Assembly (NCBI GenBank): GCA_026182355.1
Contig: JAPFBL010000241.1
Location: 124,001 to 188,000, forward strand
Direction of reading: 5' to 3'
Origin: Hermatobates lingyangjiaoensis
Lineage: Eukaryota > Arthropoda > Insecta > Hemiptera > Hermatobatidae
Length of the DNA stretch: 64,000 nucleotides
The notes under the pieces are model-generated. The model was not told the origin of the DNA and did not search any database. It saw nothing but the letters and a program-made list of their open reading frames with translations. The translations under genes and the position numbers were made by a program. Below, one piece after another: positions 32,158 through 42,524 of this stretch (position 1 is the first letter of the stretch; the number at the start of each line of letters is the position of its first letter).

Positions 32158-32355
32158 TACTGTGTATATATCCTGAATTATGTTAAGAATACTATATCGA
32201 AAGCTTGGGCCATATGAGAATCTGTTTCCGTGCCTTAATAACAAGAAACAACAATTAAAATTGTCCCTGTCAATCATGTTCAGTGAATTTATTTCAATAA
32301 CTATTGCTATAATTTCTGAGTGACAGAAATGGTCACGGGTAGTCTAGCAAGCTAG
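32158..32355 (+). repeat. Dispersed repeat shared with 55.99-56.18 kb
   Basis: Collinear similarity to 55992-56180, including ACAAGAAAC, ATTGCTATAATT and the end GGTCAC.GGT.GTCTAG. Class unknown. Confidence 0.5.
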
Positions 32356-33030
32356 ATTAATTTGCTAAAATATATAATATATATTTTATATATGTTCATT
32401 TAATGAACATCCTTCATTATTTTCCTTTCGTATTTTAAATTATTATAAAGGTTTCTTTTACCCATGATTTTTTTTTTTACAATATTAAACAGTTTGGAAA
32501 ACAACAACTTTAGCTTCCATGTTGTGAGTGGAACTTTTCAAAAAAAAAATATAAACAGTAAAAGGCAGGAAAGAAGTTTGAAAGGATGAGGTGAAAACAA
32601 AGAACCGGAACAAATGAAACACTATCTGCTTGCGGATGTAAACCTCTTGGGCAAACTATAGTTTGTTTAAACCTCTACTAATCCTCTAAATATTTATTCC
32701 ATTGATTTGATTAAAGTTTAGTTAAGAACGCTTATATTTTTTGTACGATATCGTTTTTATTTCAGTCGAATTCTATAGTAATTCTCACTGTAACCAAAGT
32801 TACAGATCTGATTGTTCAGTCTTGTAGTCATAGTATTCATCCTTTTTTAACACTCACAAATACAGATTAATTAAGTTATTAATTAATTAATTTTAGTATC
32901 GATTCACTGATTAATTACTCTAACCAATCCTTATGGTGACATTTACAGAGATTTTTATTACTCATTGGTCTTTTGTATGGTGATGAAATCATTTAATACT
33001 TACATATTACACATAAACGTGTTATACTTT
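32356..33030. other. Unique AT-rich stretch
   Basis: No gene supported. TTAATTAATTAATTAA lies near 32880. Confidence 0.3.
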
Positions 33031-33037
33031 CTGTATG

Positions 33038-33039
<2 letters not shown>

Positions 33040-33089
<50 letters not shown>

Positions 33090-33093
33090 TATA
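33040..33093. repeat. (TA)n microsatellite, 54 bp
   Basis: Uninterrupted TA run directly followed by a short TAATATATATATAA and a family B unit. Confidence 0.9.
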
Positions 33094-33200
33094 ATTGATC
33101 AAACCACAATATGAAATGGAAAATAAAAGACTAAGATCTTTCAACCGTAACAAGCGGTCTTCGTCAGAGTCAAAACCCAACTGACTTTGTATATACATAT
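33094..33200 (-). mobile_element. Family B unit with ribozyme 33129-33171
   Basis: Minus strand: GACT helix I, CTGACGA, A, GACCGC..GCGGTT.., GAAA, AGATCT, AGTC, all intact. The outer tail is shortened at ATGATCAA beside (TA)n. Confidence 0.65.
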
Positions 33201-33279
33201 ATATTGTAAACAGGAAAACGATCCAAAAAGTCAATAAACGTTTCACGGTGAATTTGTGAACGTTTCACAAACATAGAAC

Positions 33280-33840
33280 TAAGGAACAAACACACTTAAT
33301 GTCTCTAATTTTCGGTTGAACCGTCATCATGAGAAGAGTTAAGATAGATCTTCGGAGGACGGAACTTGAGTCATATATATATATATATATTATGTCTACA
33401 ACGTGCTTGGTCTCCCTTTCTCTTTTCTCCTGAAGACGGATTGCCCGAAAATTTGAGTTTGTAAGCGTGTTTCTTTACTTTGTGTGCTACCTATCTTTTG
33501 GATTGCTGTGATGGAGTTATCAGTGTTATCAATACGAAAAAAGCACTAACAGTACAGTTGTTGAAAATATTCTGTATAAAATATATATATATACCTTTTA
33601 CTAACCGTTGCGTCTACAACGTGCTTGGTCTCCCTTTCTCTTTTCTCCTGAAGACGGATTGCCCGAAAATTTGAGTTTGTAAGTGTGTTTCTTTACTTTG
33701 TGTGCTACCTATCTTCAATTTTGAACCATATATACAAAAAGAAAGATAGAGAAATTAAAAGCACACAATTACAGTCTTTTTTTGTACATTGAACTATATT
33801 TGTCCCTTTTGGATCATATTTCTTACGAAAAAGTATATAT
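33280..33840. mobile_element. Cluster of family A and A-prime units around (TA)n
   Basis: A minus family A unit with a damaged core (33290-33345). Then (TA)n at 33372-33391 and a plus A-prime unit with its motif at 33427-33461. Another TA tract follows, and a second plus A-prime unit (33645-33679) almost identical to the first. Last comes a family A tail fragment ending GAAAAAG then TA. Confidence 0.65.
33427..33461 (+). ncRNA. Hammerhead-like ribozyme motif, family A-prime
   Basis: CTC/GAG helix I, CTGAAGA at 33430-33436, C, helix II GG/CC, GAAA, AATT, U17. The twin at 33645-33679 has the same core. Confidence 0.55.
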
Positions 33841-33872
33841 ATAATATACTTAGTGTAAAATAAGTGAATAAA

Positions 33873-34004
33873 ATGAATTATGGACAGCTTTTACATACGC
33901 TTTCTCCACAAGGAAATCTTATCAGAAAACTGGACAATCTTTCCAAAAAATTAACCAGATTTGAAATAGCCGAGAAATTCGTAAATACATGTATATATTG
34001 GTAA
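33873..34004 (+). pseudogene. PLE N-terminal ORF fragment
   Basis: ATG at 33873: MNYGQLLHTLSPQGNLIRKL, DNLSKKLTRFEIAEKFVNTC, IYW, stop. It aligns residue by residue with MSLGQLLHEITPYQKKLVRK at 52318, so it is a divergent member of the same family. A family A tail and TATATA precede it. Confidence 0.55.
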
Positions 34005-34035
34005 ATATTCATAAAAGTGTCGAGCGTGGAATAGA

Positions 34036-34310
34036 AACAAAACTAAAGTTTATATTAGTAAAGGTAGGAAGGAGACTTTCTTTTATACATGTGGTATTAA
34101 AATGAATTGACTTGATTGCACGTGCCTTTTTGTTGTAGTGTTTTTCAAATCTTCTAGCTAATTTTCTTTCTTCGGAGTTAAATAAGTGCAAAATCCAATA
34201 AAGTGGTGATGTATAATAGTAACTTTTCTGAAATGAAGAAAGAAAATTAGCTAGAAGATTTGAAAAACTCTATAAAAAAAAGTGTGTGCTCTATAAAATC
34301 AAGTCAATTG

Positions 34311-34316
<6 letters not shown>
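34036..34316. pseudogene. Inverted pair of PLE N-terminal fragments
   Basis: Minus 34191-34036 reads ERKLARRFEKHYNKKARAIK, SIHFNTTCIKESLLPTFTNI. Plus 34228-34316 repeats the first part (ERKLARRFEKLYKKK) in inverted orientation and ends in the 44 bp (TA)n tract at 34317-34361. A third variant of the conserved PLE-like start. Confidence 0.5.
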
Positions 34317-34361
<45 letters not shown>

Positions 34362-34363
<2 letters not shown>

Positions 34364-34635
34364 CAATGATCAAACCACAATAAGAAAATGGGAAAACAAG
34401 ACTAAGATCTTTCAACCGTAACAAGCGGTCTTCGTCAGAGTCAAAAACCCAACTGACTGTGTGTCAAAAACCCAAAAACCAAATCTAAGTTGGGTTTTTG
34501 ACTCTGACGAAGACCCGCTTGTTACGGTTGAAAGATCTTAGTCTTGTTTTCCCATTTTCTTATTGTGGTTTGATCATTGATTGTTATTTCACGTGTTTAT
34601 GTGAAATCTTTTTCTATATATATATATATATATAA
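34362..34635. mobile_element. Family B palindrome, complete ribozyme pair
   Basis: Minus unit motif 34400-34442, plus unit motif 34500-34543, joined at AACTGACTGTGTGTCAAAAA. (TA)n lies at both ends. The plus copy has one extra C in helix II (AAGACCCGC). Confidence 0.8.
34400..34442 (-). ncRNA. Hammerhead-like ribozyme motif, family B
   Basis: Complete: GACT/AGTC, CTGACGA (34438-34432), A, ACCG/CGGT helix II, GAAA, self-complementary AGATCT, U17. Confidence 0.65.
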
Positions 34636-34720
34636 AACTAAAGTTTATCGGGACTCGGTCAGTTCGTCAGGTTCAAATTAAGCTCTCATTGCCAACGTTT
34701 CGGTCTTTATTTAAAACGGT

Positions 34721-34780
<60 letters not shown>
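34636..34780 (-). mobile_element. Family G unit fragment and 58 bp (TA)n
   Basis: AACTAAAGTTTATCGGGACT..GCCAACGTTTCGGTCTTTAT is cut within the ribozyme-like core and continues as a (TA)n tract at 34723-34780, the longest pure TA run seen here. Confidence 0.65.
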
Positions 34781-34783
<3 letters not shown>

Positions 34784-35667
34784 CCACGTATAAAGAACTT
34801 CATAAAGTTATAAATAAACTATGATACTAGAGACTTAGCGAAAAAACTACTCTAATTTAATGATAGAAACAACTATAATGTTAAATAGTTTTACTGAATA
34901 ATCTAACTATTTATGGACACTCAGACGCGTCTTATACTGCTTGAATCTTGGTATTCATTTATATTTTTTTAAATAATGATTGCATAAGTTATTTGAAGTT
35001 TGTTTTTTTTTTGTGGAGAATATATATGGAGAAGAGAAGTGACTGGTAGGTGAAGCGCAGTGAATGATTGTCGCCGGCTCGGTGAGCCAACCAACCCCTC
35101 CACTCCTCTTATCTTGGGCCGACTGGAAATCCCTCTTGACACATTTATCTTCTGCTCAGCCTTCTCTTCTGGCCTATATTCACTGAATAATAAATGTAAC
35201 AATTATACAAACCTAGTTCAACACCCATCGCTTTGCCGACTGATATAATGACTTTTTGACACCACACACGCAAAAAGGTTTTTTGATTAACCCTAAACTA
35301 TTTGACACGCATTGAAAATGAATCAATTTAACATATACTTTCATAATTTGTTTTAAAAAAAAAAAACAGGAAAAATATATCTTCAATAACATCATTCTAT
35401 TGAATCACATTTTGGACTGCTTGTGATTAGCAAATTTAGGTTTTAAGAGCAAAAGATGTATTTTTGATTTGAATCATGCTAATATATCTAACTTTAAAAT
35501 AGTACGTATCTTTATATCAATGCCTATATTGTTTGTTCACATATCTACATATTAGCATATTTTGGTATTAGTCCTTTGGATATGCATGTTTTGTGGAACA
35601 CGACTGAGTAGTACCTGTCTATTAACATTCTCATGAACTTCGATTTGCCTAAATTCATACATATGAT
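34781..35667. other. Unique stretch with GC-richer island
   Basis: The island at 35020-35180 (TTGTCGCCGGCTCGGTGAGC) is non-repetitive, and frames on both strands there are short. No gene supported. Confidence 0.35.
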
Positions 35668-35824
35668 ATATATATATATATATATCCAACCAGAGCGTCT
35701 CCAACCGTCTCTGTACCAGTTAGCTTGGTTTCACTCTCTTATCTCTCCTTGAAGACCGTTCAACCGGAAATTAGAGACTGTAAGTGTGTGTTTTTAATTT
35801 CTCTATGTTTCTTTATGTACATTG

Positions 35825-35857
<33 letters not shown>
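35668..35857 (+). mobile_element. Family A unit, damaged ribozyme, between (TA)n tracts
   Basis: CTCCTTGAAGACCGTTCAAC..GGAAATTAGAGACTG shows an inserted T in the core and G-G-AAA for GAAA. The tail is intact to TTGAACTA and (TA)n at 35829-35855. Confidence 0.6.
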
Positions 35858-35860
<3 letters not shown>

Positions 35861-35920
35861 CTATTTTTCTTTTTTGTCGAGGTTTGGTGCAAACCTCGAT
35901 AAAAAAGAAAAATAGTGTTA
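35858..35920. repeat. Near-perfect 30 bp hairpin
   Basis: AACACTATTTTTCTTTTTTG..CGAGGTTTG is mirrored after three bases by CAAACCTCG..AAAATAGTGTT. It sits directly at the end of a (TA)n tract. Confidence 0.75.
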
Positions 35921-36890
35921 AATACATGTGTTCGAGATAGTATTGTTTTTTAAAATTACATTCACAAAAATATGAAAAAAATGTTTTTGTGTAAAAAAAA
36001 TTAGACATATAATTAGCAATTAGCAAAAAAAATTCATACAATTTCTATTATAGAAAAGAGCAATCTGTAAAAACTGTTAATTCATCTTGGAAGAATGGTT
36101 GCTATATTTGTCGGATTTGTTAACATTTGTAAGGAGCGGACTAACACTGCTTCTTTCATAATAGAATAAATTAAAAAAAAAAAAAAACTTTTTAATTACT
36201 TCATTTGAAATCTGAAATGATTTCCACTCTTTTAAAAGTTATTTCTAAGTTTATATTCAGGGATATAATTGATTTAATTTATTGTTTGATTCTAATTAAA
36301 CTAGAATCCTTTTAACAATTATTAAAAAAAAAGAAATGAAATAAATTCTTGAAATGATCTAGAAGATTAAAGACAGAGGCCATCTCACCATTATAAGATA
36401 TTAAAAATCTTGAGAAGTTAAAAAATTGAATTCGTCACGATTTCTGTCCACGAATAGCTTTGATTGAATTTATCATTGAAAGTAGTAGCTTATGTATTTT
36501 ATCTAGTCTTTTTGATCATAATCTTTATTTTATCGATCATTTTGTTTAGTTGAAAGTGAAAATGCTTACCTTTAATATAAATAATAAAATTGCTAAATCA
36601 TTTTTAAAATGGCTAATCTAAATACGTATGAGATAAGCACAGATGATGTTGGTTGGTTTCTCCTTGAATAGTGGCTATTCAGTTTCATAAAACTTGCTGT
36701 TTTTCAGAAGTAGCGTCATCATAGCAGTGGTAATAGTAAATAGGAAATTTCAACTGTGTTATAACTGTTGGAGAGAAAACCAAATATTTCCTATAATGGG
36801 TAAAATTCCCTTCCTATTCACCGATTTGGCACAAAACATATCTGGTGTTCTTTCAACCTAGTGTTATTGTGATCGTTAAAACAACGCAAT
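35921..36890. other. Unique AT-rich stretch
   Basis: No gene or repeat supported. Confidence 0.3.
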
Positions 36891-36903
36891 CAGTAGTATG
36901 ATC

Positions 36904-37380
36904 TGAAAGATAACAAGAACATACCCACCACACATATATCCAACCTGTGTGGTTATAACAAGAACTCCACCCACCTATGTGGTAACTATAACTGTAACTA
37001 TGGTGGGGAACCTATGTGGTTACATACTATAGTTACCACATGGTTATATCCAACCTATGTGGTATATTTCAATCAATTATCATTTGGCTTCAAATTTTAT
37101 TGTGATCTTTCAAACGTAGCGATCACAACTTTCACGTCTTGAAAGATAACAAGAACATACCCACCACACATATATCCAACCTATGTGGTTATAACAAGAA
37201 CACCACCCAGCTATGTGGTAACTATAACTGTAACTACGGTGGGGAACCTATGTGGTTACATACAATAGTTACAACATGGTTATATCCAACCTATGTGGTA
37301 TATTTCAATCAATGGCTTCAAATTTCTTTCTGATCTTTCAAACAGAGCGATCAGTAGTGTTTTCTGAAAGATAACAAAAA
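36904..37380. repeat. 236 bp tandem duplication, about two copies
   Basis: TGAAAGATAACAAGAACATA starts at 36904 and 37140, and a third partial start lies near 37364. Internally CAACCTATGTGGT(TA/AA) recurs with inverted partners such as CCCACC..GGTGGG, so each copy is itself hairpin-rich. Confidence 0.8.
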
Positions 37381-38082
37381 CATGATGTAACACCATGCAC
37401 CATGCATATTTACGAAACACGTTATGGGGACTTACTTGATCACTTATTGACTAACTAGAATTTGTTATCCTTGGTATTCAAGATTATTTGTGAGCATTTT
37501 TCCTGTAGTCTTACACAAGGTTAAATAGATACATGTATGTATAATTACATTGGTTATCCATGGAGCCTTACTTAGATGGTAATTGAAATTTAATAAAAGG
37601 ATGCTTGAGTGTAAGTTGAAATGATTTGACTATTTTTTTAGGTTTATCCTTGACGTTTAATAACCACTTTAGTTTTACTGTCAGACTAAATCTTTCCTGT
37701 AATGCCTTGAGAAGTTGCTTTGGTATATTATTTGACTAAATATATGTTGCAGTGGTAGCAAGTAGAATCACATGCTGCATTTGCAGCAATGCTGTTACCT
37801 GCTTGACCTTTTCTTATCTCGACCTTTTGACTTCAAATTATATACTTCGGCAATCAGTGCTTGGCATGACGAAAGGCCACTGAACCAATGTCTTGTTACC
37901 CTGCTGTTTATTTACAGGTTAACTCATTCAGAACCGCTTTCGATTCAGTTAAATTGAAACTCATATATGGGCTTATAAGTAATTGAAAATCCTGTGTCGT
38001 ATAAGCCATATGTTTTTGGCGTGTTTGTAGAAAGGTCATGTAGATAGCACATGCGACTCCACCATCCTTACAATTACAATGA
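37381..38082. other. Unique stretch
   Basis: No gene supported. The short frame at 37772 has no recognisable domain. Confidence 0.3.
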
Positions 38083-38647
38083 TACCGCCTTTTTCTGAAA
38101 ATAAGACATCCTCCGAAAATAAGTCCTAGCGTGATTTTCGGGACGTTTTGGACTATAAGCCCTCCCCTGAAAATAGGCCCTAGTTAAGATAATGTGAAAA
38201 ATATAATACGTTAAAAAATTGCTGTTGAATGTAGTAGGTATCTCTTAGCTGTCGTAATATTTCAGAGAATTCTTTGGCAAAAAATATTCCAAGAAATTCC
38301 TTCTTTACCTCTAAAGTTCGTTTCAAGGAGGCTACTTAGACAAGAAGTATTCATTTAACGATAGCTATATTGCAAGACATGAGAGATTCAGATCAATGAT
38401 TCTACAGGAAATAGATTTGTTGGAAAATCAGAACGGAATTCAACATTTTGATAATTTATGACGATGTTCCAGAAGATGATATGACTGTATCGAATAAATT
38501 TAAATTTCTGTCTAAAAATAAATATTAAACAAAAATATGTAAATCCTCCTTACTATACTTGAAGCCCTTCCCCGAGAATAAGCTGTAGCACGGATTTTGA
38601 CCTAAAAATACAATAAGAGAGTGTCTTATTTTTGAAAAGAGACTGTA
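38083..38647 (+). mobile_element. 'GAAAATAAG' DNA element, near full length
   Basis: Ends TACCGCCTTTTTCTGAAAAT and TTTTGAAAAGAGACTGTA are imperfect inverted repeats. GAAAATAAG and ATAAGCCCT motifs recur near both ends. No transposase frame. Partial relative at 20926-21245. Superfamily not assigned. Confidence 0.6.
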
Positions 38648-38689
38648 GTAAAAATTCCTTAATTAATTCTGCACCTTAATAAAAAAATC

Positions 38690-38910
38690 ATGCTTTATAT
38701 CAAAAACCTAATTCCCCTGTTAAAAACCTCAATAGTGTCGTTCAACATTCATATATTGTATTCAATTTCAAGTAATCGACTCTGATGTTCTTAAAGCTTT
38801 AGATGTAAACATGAAGAAGAGTACTAAGTGTTCGAAACGCGTTGTTAGGTTTCGCAGTAAAGTTTCTTTTTTGTATAGAGACGTAATTTTTGAAATCCCC
38901 CCCAACATTT
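38690..38910 (+). mobile_element. Family E half unit
   Basis: ATGAAGAAGAGTACTAAGTG then TTCGAAACGCGTTGTTAGG near 38812-38848 is a degenerate family E core (CATGAAGA). The sequence before it matches that around 21.99 kb. Confidence 0.5.
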
Positions 38911-39084
38911 CATTTTCTTTTAAGATTTCTTTTCGTAGAAGCATTTTCACTGGAGTTACTTTTATTTTAGCGTAAGATGAATCGTAATTGGTATATCCGT
39001 ATATCCAATTCTAAATATTTGATAAAAAAAAAATAGCGTTTTATTATTTTTTTTAAAAAGCTTAAAAGTTCTAAGGTATTCCAA

Positions 39085-39640
39085 TCAGTTATTATGGGGT
39101 ATTTACTCATTGTAGAGTAAAAAAAAAAGTTACTGAAATAGTTTCCACATATGGAAGTTTAATAATATTAACAACACATATTGTTCTTCTTCAGGCATAA
39201 AGGTTAGGTTAGGTTAGGTTGCAGTGGCAGTCCCACAAGGGAACACACTTAGGCCAAGCATTGGCCCTTTGTGATACCACACAATGAACATTGATTCTAC
39301 AGTGAGAGTCCTAAATTTTGCCTAACTCAAGTGTATTTAGAGTAGGGATCTTTAACGAGTACCGGACATCGTACAGGCTCGGGACCGACAGTTTAACGTC
39401 CTTCTCCGAGGGACGACGTGCTCAGATTTATTCACCTCTCACGTGAATAAATCGAGGGCCAGGTGGGGATCGAACCCCGGTCCTATCAGTTCAGAGGCGA
39501 GCACGTAACCACTGAGCTAGCCTGACCCCCCTTCAGGCATAAAACAAACACTCACCCTCGGTTTATGCCTGAATAATCGTGATCGAAAGGCGTTGCGCAT
39601 ATTATAAAACTTCTATATGTGGAGACTATTTCATTAACTT
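39085..39640. mobile_element. Family E palindrome split by a SINE
   Basis: The left arm (AATCAGTTATTATGGGGTAT to TTCTTCTTCAGGCATAAA) and right arm (TTTATGCCTGAATAATCG to TGGAGACTATTTCATTA) are inverted family E halves. A SINE sits between them. Confidence 0.65.
39202..39530 (-). mobile_element. Full-length tRNA-derived SINE inside a family E palindrome
   Basis: Perfect 13 bp duplication CTTCAGGCATAAA (39189-39201 and 39531-39543). The tail on the plus strand is GGTTAGGTTAGGTTAGGTT, an exact TTAGG array. A box TAGCTCAGTGG and B box GGTTCGATCCC on the minus strand are intact. It inserted into an existing ribozyme unit, so it is younger. Confidence 0.92.
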
Positions 39641-40384
39641 TTTGACTATACAAGCTTAAAAGTTAGCATACCTGTAGAGAGTCTATGGTAAATAGTTTTG
39701 TATTGAGAGTGATTTCGTATTTGGTACATTTTTTTCATTGACTCTAGACAGAGCTTTTATTAATTACACTAGTTTTCCTAAAATGCATGATTATAAAGTT
39801 ATATCTTTGATTGTCTGAACATTCTTAGGGAATCTTCCGGTCTGTTTAATTAGTTGTATTTAATGTAGCATTATTTAGTTGTTTGTTGACCTTCTCAAGG
39901 TTTTTTAAGTCTTGTTATCTCATGTCTGGATTTTGTTTATCGTTTTTGTTGTTGTTATTTGTTAAACGAATGGATATAACTTTTGAATGAGATGAAGTAG
40001 ATTTTATTTCTGTTTTGTTTTATTTTTTATTCTTTTAATTTTTTTTTTGTATAATGACCCGTAAACTAAACCAGAACAACTAGACAAAAAGAATTTTAAG
40101 GCTATATACGGAAACCAAAAATACTGAATATAGGTGGCCTAACAGAGTTAATTATAGTCATTGCAAAGTTGTCTTGTTTAAGGCGTACTAAGAATGAATA
40201 TGCAAATCTCAACAAGTTCTAACTTCAAAAGTAACTAACTCCTCCTCATGTTTAGAGGTTATCCTAGTCATGTATCATTGTTTAATTTTGTATGGGTTTT
40301 AAATTCACACATTTTAGTTGTTTATATTTTTATTATTTGTTGAGTGACTGATTGTTGGGTGACCAATACATGTTAGAATCAGAA
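39641..40384. other. Unique AT-rich stretch
   Basis: No gene or repeat supported. Confidence 0.3.
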
Positions 40385-40428
40385 TATATATATATATATA
40401 TATATATTATATAATATAATATATATAC

Positions 40429-40468
<40 letters not shown>

Positions 40469-40600
40469 GTTCAATATAGAAAACGAAACATAGAGAAATC
40501 AAAAGAACACACTTACAGTCTCTAATTTTCGGTTTGAACCGTCTTCAGGAGAGATAAGAGAGGGAAACCAAGCGCACTGGTTCAAAGACGGTTGGAGTGT
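40385..40600 (-). mobile_element. (TA)n tract and family A unit
   Basis: The imperfect (TA)n at 40385-40468 runs into GTTCAATATAGAAAACGAAA, the family A tail, then the ribozyme at 40518-40552 (minus) and the AAGCGCACTGGTTCAAAGAC region. Confidence 0.7.
40518..40552 (-). ncRNA. Hammerhead-like ribozyme motif, family A
   Basis: Minus strand: TCTC/GAGA helix I, CTGAAGA (40548-40542), C, GGTT/AACC, GAAA, AATT, A17. Complete. Confidence 0.65.
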
Positions 40601-40776
40601 AAATATATATATTTCGCGCTCCGTCCTTCGACATGGGGAGATCTCTCTCACTTCGTCCTCTCTTCTAGTCTACTCCTGATGACGAACAACAGTTCGAAAT
40701 ATTGAGAATTCTGTAAGTGTGCTTTTTATTCCTTTTTCTGTGTCGTACTTTGTGAAGTTTAAATTTATATATATAT
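40600..40776 (+). mobile_element. Family C unit with ribozyme
   Basis: GGGGAGATCTCTCTCACTTC to ACTCCTGATGACGAACAACA. The motif at 40673-40706 is followed by TTTTTCTGTGTCGTACTTTG and TTTAAATTTA(TA)n, which leads straight into the 54 bp array. Confidence 0.65.
40673..40706 (+). ncRNA. Hammerhead-like ribozyme motif, family C
   Basis: CTC (40673-40675)/GAG (40704-40706) helix I, CTGATGA at 40676-40682, extra C, helix II GAAC/GTTC (loop AACA), GAAA at 40696-40699, self-complementary ATAT, U17, predicted cleavage 40703/40704. Confidence 0.65.
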
Positions 40777-41409
40777 AACTTCTTCTCATGAGAACGACCG
40801 CCATTACTGTCGTTAAATTTATATATATATAACTTCTTCTCATGAGAACGACCGCCATTACTGTCGTTAAATTTATATATATATAACTTCTTCTCATGAG
40901 AACGACCGCCATTACTGTCGTTAAATTTATATATATATAACTTCTTCTCATGAGAACGACCGCCATTACTGTCGTTAAATTTATATATATATAACTTCTT
41001 CTCATGAGAACGACCGCCATTACTGTCGTTAAATTTATATATATATAACTTCTTCTCATGAGAACGACCGCCATTACTGTCGTTAAATTTATATATATAT
41101 AAACTTCTTCTCATGAGAACGACCGCCATTACTGTCGTTAAATTTATATATATATAACTTCTTCTCATGAGAACGACCGCCATTACTGTCGTTAAATTTA
41201 TATATATATAACTTCTTCTCATGAGAACGACCGCCATTACTGTCGTTAAATTTATATATATATAACTTCTTCTCATGAGAACGACCGCCATTACTGTCGT
41301 TAAATTTATATATATATAACTTCTTCTCATGAGAACGACCGCCATTACTGTCGTTAAATTTATATATATATATAACTTCTTCTCATGAGAACGACCGCCA
41401 TTACTGTCG
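40777..41409 (+). repeat. 54 bp tandem array, 12 copies, of a truncated ribozyme unit
   Basis: Unit: AACTTCTTCTCATGAGAACG, ACCGCCATTACTGTCG, TTAAATTTATATATATAT. Starts are at 40777, 40831, 40885, 40939, 40993 and 41047, then six more with occasional single-base indels. GAC..GTCG is the helix II part of family D/C ribozymes. In eleven copies GTCG is followed by TTAAAT, and only the last copy (about 41405) has GTCGAAATATTG. The 226- and 134-residue open frames on the minus strand are artefacts. Confidence 0.9.
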
Positions 41410-41414
41410 AAATA

Positions 41415-41548
41415 TTGTTTCGACCCAACTCAGTTGGGTTTTTGACTCTGACGAAGACCGCTTGTTACGGTTGAAAGATCTTAGTCTTGTTTTCCCATTC
41501 TTATTGTGGTTTAATCATTGATTGTTGTTTCACGTGTTTATGTGAAAT

Positions 41549-41590
<42 letters not shown>
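41415..41590 (+). mobile_element. Family B unit ending in (TA)n
   Basis: CCCAACTCAGTTGGGTTTTT then the ribozyme at 41444-41486, the tail TTCACGTGTTTATGTGAAAT..CTT and (TA)n at 41553-41588. Confidence 0.75.
41444..41486 (+). ncRNA. Hammerhead-like ribozyme motif, family B
   Basis: GACT/AGTC, CTGACGA at 41448-41454, A, GACCGC../..ACGGTT, GAAA, AGATCT, U17. Complete. Confidence 0.65.
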
Positions 41591-41592
<2 letters not shown>

Positions 41593-42222
41593 GATTCGAT
41601 GCGATGTTGACCAATGGGAGTAGAGTTACAGGTCCAAGCGTAAGGTCCCAGTTGCCCGCTGCTCAGCAAAAAGCCTTTGCGTTCTGCCAATAGGTATAGA
41701 GGTGTTAAATGATGTTTGGCAGAAAACATTAGCCTCACTTTACAGTGAACTCCTGTTCCCTTTCTATTTTTGATTTTTGTGGTGGTTGGGTGTTGTTGTT
41801 GTTTACTATTTTCTGTTACGGATATTGCTGGATATTTAAATGATACTCTCGGTTGTTTACTGCGAAAAGCCGCCTTCATCTTCATGCCAACAGGGGTAGA
41901 GGTTGCACAGTCCCTCTTGATTATTAAGAGATGTTGACACTGGAATCCAACTTCTTCTCGTAGAAACATCTTCAAGTTGTAGGTTTTGTATATTGTTCTC
42001 TTCGGTTTCTTATGTTCATGTTTTTTCTTCAGTTGAATGTTATTGCTGCTATTGATGGGTGGCTGGTAGGTGATGAAAAGTTCTGCACTGTTGACCTGGT
42101 GGTTGACCTATTGGCAGAACGCAAAGGCTTTTTGCTGAGCAGCGGGCAACTGGGACCTTACGCTTGGACCTGTAACTCTACTCCCATTGGTCAACATCGC
42201 ATCGAATCATATTCCTTTCCCC
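41588..42222. mobile_element. Long foldback element, about 115 bp arms
   Basis: GATTCGATGCGATGTTGACC..CTTTGCGTTCTGCCAATAGG (41592-41695) is the inverse of 42108-42210. Both strands therefore encode LLAERKGFLLSSGQLGPYAW by symmetry. The approximately 400 bp between the arms is unique and no domain is recognised. Fragments of the arm recur at 9.94 kb and 42.53 kb. (TA)n lies at both ends. No ribozyme core found. Confidence 0.7.
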
Positions 42223-42242
42223 GGACAACCCATAGAAAATAT

Positions 42243-42434
42243 ATGTATATATATATATAATTAAAATAAGCAGTGACACATAAAGAGAAACACAACAAAG
42301 ACTCACTTTTTAATATTTCGACCGCCATTACGGTCGAAATATTGAAAAGTGAGTCTTTGTTGTGTTTCTGTTTATGTGTCACTGCTTATTTTAATTGTTA
42401 TTTGTCCTGCCGGACCGTTTTTTCGTTCATCATG

Positions 42435-42497
<63 letters not shown>

Positions 42498-42500
42498 ATT
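42243..42500. mobile_element. Near-perfect palindrome (TATT-GAAA core) with (TA)n ends
   Basis: Arms 42259-42328 and 42329-42400 are inverted, meeting at TTTCGACCGCCATTACGGTC. Only the helix II/GAAATATTG half of a family C/D ribozyme is present, with no CTGATGA. The right unit continues CCTGCCGGACCGTT..CATGG and then (TA)n at 42434-42500. Confidence 0.75.
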
Positions 42501-42524
42501 GTTTTGTATGAGTTGTCTGGGGAA

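Noticed and set aside
39202..39220. Telomere or interstitial telomeric site
   Set aside because: The TTAGG units are the tail of a SINE bounded by a 13 bp duplication.
40665..41345. 226- and 134-residue frames on the minus strand
   Set aside because: Products of a 54 bp tandem array: the unit is a multiple of three, so the frame stays open. They contain ribozyme remnants and TA repeat, with no protein features.
41538..41975. 145-residue frame on the minus strand
   Set aside because: Its C-terminal part lies in a foldback arm and is mirrored at 42.1-42.2 kb. The remainder has no recognisable domain.
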